Source of the DNA: JAXDBV01 sp034678415 | Lineage (GTDB): Bacteria; Bacteroidota; Bacteroidia; Bacteroidales; VadinHA17 | Direction: 5' to 3' | Assembly: GCA_034678415.1 (NCBI GenBank) | Contig: JAXDBV010000222.1 | Coordinates: 1-5,514, forward strand | Length of the DNA stretch: 5,514 nt | Shown: positions 1-5,514 of the stretch, piece after piece | Numbering within the stretch: the stretch's first letter is position 1 | Layout: every line of letters starts with the position of its first letter | The notes under the pieces: generated by a model | Database searches by the model: none | Seen by the model: the letters and a program-made list of their open reading frames with translations, nothing else | What the model was told of the DNA's origin: nothing | Made by a program: the position numbers and the translations under genes

Positions 1-990
1 AAAGAGGGGCACCATGGTTCCCGTATGATCGCCGGAGTTAAATGCGGCACTTACTTCACCGGTTTCGAAATTGCCGCCGGTGAGAGCCAGCCCGCCGGTC
101 TCATGATCGGCAGTGATGACCACCAATGTTTGTCCATCTTTCTCTGCAAAATCGAGTGCCTTGCCGACGGCCTGGTCAAAATCGATCATCTCCGATACCA
201 CATAGGCAATATCATTACCATGACACCCCCAGTCAATCATTGATCCTTCGATCATCAGGAAGAAGCCTTTTTTATTTTCATTGAGTATCTGGATAGCTTT
301 TACAGTGGCTTTTTGAAGCATGTCATCACGTCCTCCGAGGATGGAAGGATTATGCATATCTGCGGTGAAGCAAGCCAGTTTAATAGATGATACGCGGTCA
401 AGGCTGTCGATACCGCGGAGGACATGATAACCCTTCGATTTCAGTTCAGCAGTGAGGTTCATGCTGTCGGCGCGTTGTGTAAAGTGGAGCCATCCACCAC
501 CGATGAACACATCGATGTCGGTTTTCAGGAAATCGGCGGCGATATCCTCATAGCTGGCACGTGCTGCCTGGTGAGCAATGAACGAGGCCGGTGTGGCATG
601 GGTAATGGCACTGGTAGAGACGAGACCGGTTGACAGGCCATGATGTTCAGCTATCTCAAGGATGGTGGGTACAGGAACGCTGTCGGGCGACATGCCGATC
701 ATCCCGTTCTTTGTCTTCTTTCCTGTGGAAAAGGCAGTACCCCCCGCAGCCGAATCGGTGATATAATGATCAGCACTGTATGTCTTCACAAAACCAATGC
801 GTGAGCAACGTTCCAGGTTCAGCTGGCCGTGATTGGCGGTGAGACCGGCATAAACCTGCGCCACACCCATGCCATCACCGATCATAAGGATGACCTTCTT
901 TACCGGTTTCTGCCCACGTTCACCCACCTGGCAGGAAAAGATGAACAACCCAGTCAGTAACAGGCAGATTATTTTCGTCAATTTTTTCAT
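1..990 (-). CDS. PhoA-family alkaline phosphatase lipoprotein (C-terminus cut by window edge)
   Basis: Hydrolyses phosphate monoesters outside the cytoplasm with a two-zinc, one-magnesium centre. 330 residues are visible and the frame stays open to base 1, so the C-terminus is missing. The N-terminus is a lipoprotein signal ending FIFSC, with Cys20 the likely lipidated residue. Family active-site motifs follow in order: GDGMG (metal ligand Asp39), TDSAAGGTA (nucleophile Ser80), THATPASF (His131, Thr133), EGSMIDWGCH (Glu248, Asp253, His257), ADHETGG (Asp295, His296) and DHTGT (His322). All ligands expected from E. coli PhoA are present. His131 and Trp254 stand where E. coli has Asp153 and Lys328, a His/Trp pairing I recall from marine and Antarctic enzymes such as TAB5. 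The ATG at 988-990 precedes a standard signal peptide and has no clear ribosome binding site. It lies 59 bases after the nucleotidase gene on the same strand and is probably co-transcribed with it. Family assignment is firm; substrate range is not known. Confidence 0.95.
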   Translation of the reverse strand, partial: MKKLTKIICLLLTGLFIFSCQVGERGQKPVKKVILMIGDGMGVAQVYAGLTANHGQLNLERCSRIGFVKTYSADHYITDSAAGGTAFSTGKKTKNGMIGMSPDSVPVPTILEIAEHHGLSTGLVSTSAITHATPASFIAHQAARASYEDIAADFLKTDIDVFIGGGWLHFTQRADSMNLTAELKSKGYHVLRGIDSLDRVSSIKLACFTADMHNPSILGGRDDMLQKATVKAIQILNENKKGFFLMIEGSMIDWGCHGNDIAYVVSEMIDFDQAVGKALDFAEKDGQTLVVITADHETGGLALTGGNFETGEVSAAFNSGDHTGTMVPLF

Positions 991-1049
991 AGTATATAAC
1001 ATATGCTGACAGATATACTTTTGCATTTCAATAATTTCCGGGAAGATAG

Positions 1050-2789
1050 TTATTTAAATAACAGCGGATATTCTCTTTTTTTTGCTTTATCGACCCATTC
1101 GGCCGGAATCACTTTCCAGCAGGGTACATATTGGGGGTTTATGCTTTCTTTTGACCTGAACCAATCCATCATATCTGTGCGGAGGTCGCGGCCGGTTGAT
1201 GATATAATTCTCATTTTTCTGGTCTCACCAGACAGGCCTGCCCCCTCATCAAGATGACCTCCTCCCCCACTGCCCCTGTAAGAGTTAACAGCCACAGTGT
1301 AGGTTTTGTTCTCATCAAAGGCGTTACCGTTGGCCAGGAATTGAACGGTAATACGATTACCGGGTTTCTTTGACACATCGACCGTGTAATGAATCCCCCT
1401 GGCAGAATCGAAATTATAGCATGGATAGCGAAGGCTATATGCCGCCGAACGGTATGATACGACCGGTTTTCCATCCTGTCGGGTACGATAGAGAAGGAGA
1501 TAATCATCTTCATTTTTCATGGTATTGAACCACCTGCCATACGAATATTCCAGGTAGTCAACGATCTCTTTCCCTGTAAGCCTCATGGTGAAGAGAGAAT
1601 TTTCATAGCGGTACAGGGCATAGAGATCCTTCACCCGCACAATACCTTTAGGCAGGCGGGCATCCATGGAAAGGGGAGCCGTAAATGAGATATCAGCGCC
1701 CGTGATGTCCAGCTGTACCTGGTGCACCAGGTCGGTGAACGATGAAGGGCCAAAGAGAGCTTCCCTGCTATCTAAGGCGATTGCCAGTTCACCCACAGGC
1801 TGTTCCGTATATTCCTTTGCCGTGACAAAATAATCGTTGAATGTACGTTCAAAAGTCCTGTCAGAGGTAAAATGCCTGGTATCAACAATCTCTCCTGTGA
1901 GGGATAAGGTATTTTGACTGTTTTCTGTCGTGGTTTTTCTTATCTCAACAAGGGCCACATTACGGGCATGGCTTCCGGGATTCAGTACCAGCACTTTTTC
2001 CCCGGCACTGTTTATCAGTATTGTATCTAATTCGCGGTGGTCATGCCCGCAGAAAATGATATCAAATCCCGGAACGTTGACTGCGATGGAATAGGCGGTG
2101 TTTTCCGTATTGTGTGATGTCTGGTCGCCTTGAGGCCCGCCGAACCCTGAATGGAACAAGCCGATCAACAGGTCAGGATGTTCCTTTATCTGTATCTTTT
2201 CCACCCAATCGCGGGCCGCATCTTCCATATCCTGAAACCGCATCTCCTGCCACAAGTTCTCAGGCAACCAGTGTGTAACCGATACGGTAGTGAGACCCAG
2301 CACCGCGATCCGGAGGTTACCCTTTTGAACCATTGCATAGGGTTTAAAGTATGGCTCACCGGTTTTTCTGTTGACGGCATTGGCGGCCAGCCAGGGAAAG
2401 GAAAACTCGCGCAGCAGCCGTTTATAAACCGCCTGACCTGCTTCAATATCATGGTTGCCAACCGTGCCGGCATCATACTGCATGTAATTCATCATCCCGG
2501 CCAGAACATGCTGTCGTGTGGTATCAATGTAATTCGAATAGTAAATTACCGGCTGTCCCTGCAGTATATCACCGTTATCAAGCAATAAAAGAGGATAATG
2601 TTTGCGGAGACTTGCAGTAAACGACTGAACATGAGAAAGGGAAGACGAATTCTCCTCACCGGTGATAAAATCATATGGAAACACAAGGCCATGCACATCG
2701 CTGGTTTGCACAATATATACCACTTCATTCCTCGCACAGGAGGTCAGTAGCAGCAGAAAGGAAACGACCCAATTAACTCTCTGTTTCAT
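1050..2789 (-). CDS. UshA/CpdB-family 5'-nucleotidase / metallophosphatase lipoprotein
   Basis: 579 residues, full length for a two-domain periplasmic nucleotidase. Residues 1-18 form a lipoprotein signal ending LLLLTSC (Cys18). The N-terminal calcineurin-like domain (about 23-260) carries every di-metal ligand expected from UshA: TSDVHG (Asp31, His33), DNGD (Asp74), GNHD (Asn112, His113), FHSG (His213) and GHDH (His249, His251). The C-terminal 5'-nucleotidase domain (about 330-530) has YNFDSARG (Phe460) and NSYRGSGGGG (Tyr504), the positions where family members stack the nucleobase. It probably releases phosphate from nucleoside monophosphates, 2',3'-cyclic nucleotides or nucleotide sugars. 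The motifs after GNH read DIE, where UshA has the catalytic-dyad Asp two residues further on; Glu116 occupies that place. The C-terminal motifs look closer to CpdB, so 3'-nucleotidase or cyclic phosphodiesterase activity is equally possible. The ATG at 2787-2789 is fixed by the signal peptide. It sits between two other phosphatase genes on the same strand. Confidence 0.95.
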   Translation of the reverse strand: MKQRVNWVVSFLLLLTSCARNEVVYIVQTSDVHGLVFPYDFITGEENSSSLSHVQSFTASLRKHYPLLLLDNGDILQGQPVIYYSNYIDTTRQHVLAGMMNYMQYDAGTVGNHDIEAGQAVYKRLLREFSFPWLAANAVNRKTGEPYFKPYAMVQKGNLRIAVLGLTTVSVTHWLPENLWQEMRFQDMEDAARDWVEKIQIKEHPDLLIGLFHSGFGGPQGDQTSHNTENTAYSIAVNVPGFDIIFCGHDHRELDTILINSAGEKVLVLNPGSHARNVALVEIRKTTTENSQNTLSLTGEIVDTRHFTSDRTFERTFNDYFVTAKEYTEQPVGELAIALDSREALFGPSSFTDLVHQVQLDITGADISFTAPLSMDARLPKGIVRVKDLYALYRYENSLFTMRLTGKEIVDYLEYSYGRWFNTMKNEDDYLLLYRTRQDGKPVVSYRSAAYSLRYPCYNFDSARGIHYTVDVSKKPGNRITVQFLANGNAFDENKTYTVAVNSYRGSGGGGHLDEGAGLSGETRKMRIISSTGRDLRTDMMDWFRSKESINPQYVPCWKVIPAEWVDKAKKREYPLLFK

Positions 2790-2945
2790 AAGTACTTACT
2801 GTTTAACACCATTTCTTCTTCCGAATGATGAACGTGTAGCGAATAACAGGAAGCAGGTGGAGATCCGCACCGCAACCGACCGGAAAGGATACCATGCAAT
2901 GCAGGCAGGGGGAAGGAAGACGAGGTATTTTAATATTCCCGGCAT
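2790..2945 (-). other. 156-base gap between the ankyrin-phosphatase and nucleotidase genes
   Basis: No convincing promoter (no TAnnTTTG element at a plausible spacing) and no strong terminator hairpin with a T-run was found on the minus strand, which leaves read-through from the upstream gene possible. The middle part is relatively GC-rich for an intergenic gap and holds an imperfect 16-base palindrome around the GGATCT in the minus-strand sequence. A 30-codon minus-strand reading frame from 2895 to 2803 exists, but it has no ribosome binding site and no recognisable motif, so it is not called a gene. Confidence 0.5.
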
Positions 2946-4541
2946 TTAATCACCTGAAATGATTTCTTCCCTTTTGCCGTCCAGGTAAACTCTGTAAAAT
3001 GCACCGTGATTGATCAACAGTCCCTGAATTTCATATCCGTCTTCGTAAAAAGGGATATCCGTGGCAATTACTTTGCCTCCGAACATTTCAGAAATATTTG
3101 ACACATGTGTATGACCAACAACCACTGTATGTGCATCATAGTATGTCATCACTGAATCGAGCGCTTCGGGAGTGATCCTGGAGTATGTATCTCCAAAGCC
3201 GAAGTACCCCCTGTACCAAAGAGGGCCCTGTTCATCCATGATGGATTGAAGGAGCGGGATATCCGCATCTTCAACGGAATCGGTCAGGTATTTATACATG
3301 AGCCGGTTGATCTTTTCCAGGTCCAGGTTTTGCCTTACCATCAGCGATGACAATCCTCCGTGAACCAACAGGACATTATTAATTTTCACAACGGTATTTC
3401 TTGACCGGATCCATTGCCCAAGTTCAGTATCGAGATCAAAAAAAGCCGAATAGTCAATCCTGAGGAAGCGGGTAAGATGGATATATTTTTTTGACAGGTC
3501 TCGGTAGTCGTTGTATAAAGCCATCAGTTCGTGGTTGCCAAGGATATAATGAACCCGTCCGCCCTTATTCCTGGCCTGTTGTTCCAGTGTATATATCAGC
3601 CAGAGTGTTGCGGTAACCTCATCACCCCTGTCAAAAATATCCCCCAAAAAAACAAGATGGCCGTTGCCCCAGTTCCAGTTCAGGCCTTCATCAATCACAC
3701 CGTTATTCCTGAGCAATTGCGAAACACTGGTGTACGAACCATGTATATCTCCCACCACGAATATTTTCTCCACCCCATTGTATACCGCCGGATCAGGATT
3801 TTTTTTCCGGTGAATCCAGTATTTCATTGTATCTTTTTCGAAGCCATGTACCAGGTACGAATCGCCCCTAATCGCCAGCTCCCGTGAAGAAACACGTTCC
3901 TCATTCAACATACTGTCCCTGATCATATAAAACACCACCACCTCATCATTGTTCTTATAGACGATATGCGGACCATCGATGTAATCGGGAAGATCCCTGG
4001 CTTCACTCTCGGCATCGAGGTTCTGCAGGTAACTGGCAACATCCATTTTCCGGAACATATTGGCATAATCCAGCGGTGTCCTTCCCGCCACATTCCGGTA
4101 ATCGATATTGGCACCACGGGAAACAAGAAACTTAACCATTTCAAGATTTCCGAGGTAGGATGCATAGATCAACGGGGTATTATCCTTTTCACTCTTGCCT
4201 TCAATATCGGCACCTTTCTTCAGCAGGTATGCCGCGATCCTGATATTACCGCTCTGGGCAGTATGGATCAACGGAGGTTTACCCTCGGATATCTGCTCAA
4301 TATCAGCACCTTGCCTGACAAGGAATCGAACGATATGCAGTTGATCTGACTCGATGGCTATCTGAAGCAATGATTTCTGGCTTTCTCCATAGTAACCATT
4401 GATATCTGCTCCCTTTAATACCAGCCTTAAGCCGGTAAGACTCCCTTTTCTTATGGCCTTAACAATCCTCTCACCGGAGTCCTGAGGATACGATACATAG
4501 GTGAGCAGCAGAAGAGCTGTCAACCATAGATATTTTTTCAC
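2946..4541 (-). CDS. Exported ankyrin-repeat / PPP-type metallophosphatase fusion
   Basis: About 531 residues from a GTG start. Residues 1-20 (MKKYLWLTALLLL then TYVSYPQ) form a signal peptide without a lipobox Cys, so the product is probably periplasmic or secreted. Five ankyrin-like repeats follow at about 24-48, 57-82, 90-114, 122-147 and 155-178; repeats 2-4 are clear and the outer two degenerate. A linker region of about 80 residues (179-258) leads to a calcineurin-like domain with the PPP-type motif set: GDIHG (264-268), GDIFDRG (300-306), GNHE (335-338), HGG (394-396) and GHTH (476-479). These supply all metal ligands and the catalytic His, and the pattern resembles bacterial Shewanella-like protein phosphatases. 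The ankyrin part should bind a protein partner; the substrate could be a phosphoprotein or a small phosphoester. The frame is open back to a TTG at 4592, but that start would put 17 polar and aromatic residues before the signal peptide; GTG at 4539-4541 or TTG at 4542-4544 restores a normal one. No ATG is available at the N-terminus. First gene of the leftward set. Confidence 0.9.
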   Translation of the reverse strand: MKKYLWLTALLLLTYVSYPQDSGERIVKAIRKGSLTGLRLVLKGADINGYYGESQKSLLQIAIESDQLHIVRFLVRQGADIEQISEGKPPLIHTAQSGNIRIAAYLLKKGADIEGKSEKDNTPLIYASYLGNLEMVKFLVSRGANIDYRNVAGRTPLDYANMFRKMDVASYLQNLDAESEARDLPDYIDGPHIVYKNNDEVVVFYMIRDSMLNEERVSSRELAIRGDSYLVHGFEKDTMKYWIHRKKNPDPAVYNGVEKIFVVGDIHGSYTSVSQLLRNNGVIDEGLNWNWGNGHLVFLGDIFDRGDEVTATLWLIYTLEQQARNKGGRVHYILGNHELMALYNDYRDLSKKYIHLTRFLRIDYSAFFDLDTELGQWIRSRNTVVKINNVLLVHGGLSSLMVRQNLDLEKINRLMYKYLTDSVEDADIPLLQSIMDEQGPLWYRGYFGFGDTYSRITPEALDSVMTYYDAHTVVVGHTHVSNISEMFGGKVIATDIPFYEDGYEIQGLLINHGAFYRVYLDGKREEIISGD

Positions 4542-4611
4542 CAATACTTTTTTATAATTAAACAAATCACATGTCCAATAGTTCTGAACCAATCCCAGCC
4601 GGGAATAATGA

Positions 4612-4644
4612 CAAATTTATACTATTTATTCCGAACCCGGCAAT
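4612..4644 (-). promoter_or_regulatory. Bacteroidota-type promoter for the leftward phosphatase genes
   Basis: Read on the minus strand, TAAATTTG (4619-4612) matches the Bacteroidota -7 consensus TAnnTTTG exactly. An ATTG (4644-4641) stands 21 bases upstream, near the expected spacing of about 19 for the -33 TTTG/TTG element. Transcription would start near 4605, giving a leader of about 60 bases before the GTG start at 4541. This argues against the TTG at 4592 as the start, as that would leave a leader of only about a dozen bases. The element is AT-rich and correctly placed for the first gene of the set. Confidence 0.6.
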
Positions 4645-4663
4645 TAAAACATAGCAGGGTACC

Positions 4664-4676
4664 TGTGTTTTACACA
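4664..4676. promoter_or_regulatory. 13-base palindrome upstream of the leftward promoter
   Basis: TGTGT-TTT-ACACA is a perfect inverted repeat with 5-base arms and a 3-base centre. It lies about 60-70 bases upstream of the inferred leftward transcription start, a usual place for an activator site. A short companion inverted repeat, CAGG-GTA-CCTG (4655-4665), overlaps its left end. No known regulator is assigned; it may be chance. Confidence 0.25.
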
Positions 4677-4689
4677 CATTCTTCATGAA

Positions 4690-4752
4690 AGGCAGACAAA
4701 AGAGTCATAAAAAGGGTTGCCTGCCGTGCCATGCATCTGGTCAGGCAGACAA
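4690..4752 (+). repeat. 10-base direct repeat flanking a complementary segment
   Basis: AGGCAGACAA occurs at 4690-4699 and again at 4743-4752. Between them TTGCCTGCC (4717-4725) is complementary to both copies except for one position, so in RNA the middle segment could pair with either copy but not both. No function is assigned. Confidence 0.4.
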
Positions 4753-4828
4753 GAAGAACCTTCCGGTACGGAAGAAACCCGAATTATTTGTCCCCCGGAC
4801 ACATCAGTTTGGCAGGATACCAGTCCGG
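4714..4828 (+). other. Candidate structured RNA or leader: three-way junction plus bulged hairpin
   Basis: Four stems can be drawn without overlap. P1 is GGGTT (4714-4718) with AACCC (4776-4780). Inside it are P2, GCCTG (4719-4723) with CAGGC (4742-4746), and P3, CTTCCG (4760-4765) with CGGAAG (4769-4774) closed by a 3-base loop; together they make a three-way junction. P4 follows: CCGGAC (4795-4800) with GTCCGG (4823-4828), extended by TGG/CCA (4810-4812 with 4820-4822) across a nine-base bulge. The segment is less AT-rich than usual promoter DNA. It ends 77 bases before the aminopeptidase ATG and lies upstream of the leftward promoter, so only a plus-strand transcript would normally carry it. 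It does not match any tRNA, SRP RNA, 6S RNA or riboswitch that I can recognise. Stem lengths of 5-6 pairs can arise by chance. Confidence 0.3.
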
Positions 4829-4905
4829 TATATTGTACTTGTTTGACATATCAGGTGCGGAAACATCGTATTTATTCCTTACATTTATGTACCTCAAGAA
4901 TGTAG

Positions 4906-5514
4906 ATGAAACGACACACGCCTGCCGGCATACTGATTATCCTTCTATTATTACTGGATGCAGGATGCCGGGTATCGACGGATGAGCGGACGGTTTACGG
5001 AGTGAGCCGCACACTGGCTGAGCTTCGCTCCTCGAACATCCAAAACCTGCGATACATTATCCGTTTTGTCATACCCCCGTCGACAGATGAGCCCGTTACC
5101 GGTGAGGAGTACCTGATCTTCAGCCTGGGAGGTACAAAGGATCCCCTGATACTTGATTTCAGGACATCCGGCTCTGCCGTTCAGGAAGTTGAATTAAATG
5201 GTAAGACCGTTCCATGGAATTACTTGAACGGGCATATCATTATTCCCAGGAATTCATTAACACACGGCGATCAGCAGCTTCGTATCCGTTTCATTGCCGG
5301 TGATCTCTCACTGAACAGGAATCCCGACTTCCTGTATACCCTGTTGGTTCCCGACAGGGCATCCACGGTTTTTCCCTGCTTCGACCAACCCGACTTGAAG
5401 GCGGAATTCACACTGACACTTGAGATGCCTACATCATGGACCGGTTGCTCCAACGGCATGTTGAAGGAGGAGATCCTGTCGGGCGACAGGAAAACAATGT
5501 CGTTCTCCCCTACC
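4906..5514 (+). CDS. M1-family (aminopeptidase N-like) metallopeptidase lipoprotein, N-terminal part only
   Basis: 203 residues to the right edge with no stop. Residues 1-21 look like a lipoprotein signal (hydrophobic run, then LDAGC, Cys21); Asp at -3 is unusual for a lipobox. The rest reads as the N-terminal beta-rich domain of M1 peptidases, with the family landmark RASTVFPCFDQPDLKAEF at 151-168, including the conserved R..FPCFD.P..KA.F pattern. The GxMEN substrate-binding loop and the HEXXH zinc site would lie beyond the window, so catalytic competence cannot be judged. M1 enzymes remove N-terminal residues from peptides; here the site would be the periplasm or cell surface. The start is firm: an in-frame TAG at 4903-4905 directly precedes the ATG at 4906-4908. 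No Shine-Dalgarno sequence is seen. It is transcribed away from the phosphatase genes. Confidence 0.88.
   Translation, partial: MKRHTPAGILIILLLLLDAGCRVSTDERTVYGVSRTLAELRSSNIQNLRYIIRFVIPPSTDEPVTGEEYLIFSLGGTKDPLILDFRTSGSAVQEVELNGKTVPWNYLNGHIIIPRNSLTHGDQQLRIRFIAGDLSLNRNPDFLYTLLVPDRASTVFPCFDQPDLKAEFTLTLEMPTSWTGCSNGMLKEEILSGDRKTMSFSPT

Larger units (their letters stand above)
4542..4905. other. Divergent intergenic region with promoter and structured DNA
   Basis: This 364-base stretch separates the leftward phosphatase genes from the rightward aminopeptidase gene. It holds a leftward Bacteroidota-type promoter, a 13-base palindrome, a 10-base direct repeat and a series of inverted repeats, each listed separately. 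For the rightward gene only weak promoter candidates are visible: TTTGACA at 4842-4848 and TATTTATT at 4869-4876 (23 bases between TTTG and this element), or TACATTTA at 4880-4887 with no upstream partner. Short reading frames on the plus strand at 4717-4905 and 4731-4985 show no protein-like features. Confidence 0.6.

Noticed and set aside
1016..1023. TACTTTTG, a perfect plus-strand match to the Bacteroidota -7 element between two minus-strand genes
   Set aside because: There is no -33 partner at the right spacing and no plus-strand gene downstream; an 8-base degenerate match is expected by chance in AT-rich DNA.
2151..2588. Plus-strand reading frame of 145 codons inside the nucleotidase gene
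   Set aside because: It lies antisense to a gene with complete family motifs and its translation has no protein-like features; similar antisense frames at 3531-3887 and 3966-4349 were rejected for the same reason.
2803..2895. 30-codon minus-strand reading frame between the two metallophosphatase genes
   Set aside because: No ribosome binding site, no signal peptide or known motif, and it is short enough to occur by chance.
4576..4586. GGTTCAGAACT on the minus strand as a tRNA T-arm
   Set aside because: The T-loop consensus is broken at position 58 and no acceptor, D or anticodon stems surround it.
4714..4828. SRP RNA (4.5S) candidate, prompted by a GGTCAGG string near 4739
   Set aside because: The conserved GGAA-tetraloop hairpin arm with its asymmetric internal loop is not present, and the flanks do not form the single long hairpin of bacterial SRP RNA.
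4717..4985. Two overlapping plus-strand reading frames of 62 and 84 codons before the aminopeptidase
   Set aside because: Their translations have no recognisable domain or signal, one overlaps the real start in another frame, and the region is better explained as non-coding.

Overview
The window looks like a chromosomal segment from a Bacteroidota member, probably Bacteroidales-like; the exact genus is inference. The evidence is lipoprotein signal peptides on several products, no clear Shine-Dalgarno sequence before any start, a TAnnTTTG-type promoter element of the kind known from Bacteroidota, and the style of the encoded exported hydrolases. No mobile element, CRISPR array, tRNA or rRNA was seen.

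Layout: three genes run leftward on the minus strand. In transcription order they are (1) an exported protein with five ankyrin repeats fused to a PPP-type (calcineurin-like) metallophosphatase, 4541 to 2946; (2) a UshA/CpdB-family 5'-nucleotidase or cyclic-nucleotide phosphodiesterase lipoprotein, 2789 to 1050; and (3) a PhoA-family alkaline phosphatase lipoprotein, 990 to the left edge, with its C-terminus outside the window. The gaps are 156 and 59 bases. No good promoter was found in either gap, so the three may form one transcription unit read from a Bacteroidota-type promoter near 4612-4644. A fourth gene diverges on the plus strand from 4906: the N-terminal third or less of an M1-family (aminopeptidase N-like) lipoprotein, cut by the right edge.

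The three leftward genes all encode extracytoplasmic phosphoester hydrolases, from two or three different catalytic families. The simplest joint role is phosphate and nucleoside release from nucleotides and other phosphoesters outside the inner membrane. The ankyrin-PPP protein could instead act on phosphoproteins. The neighbouring aminopeptidase fits a scavenging lifestyle but is transcribed separately.

The divergent intergenic region (about 4542-4905) is the least explained part. It holds the leftward promoter, a small palindrome upstream of it, a 10-base direct repeat, and a run of inverted repeats at 4714-4828 that can be drawn as a three-way junction plus a further bulged hairpin. It may be a structured 5' leader or small RNA on the plus strand. 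This is by-eye inference without covariation support.
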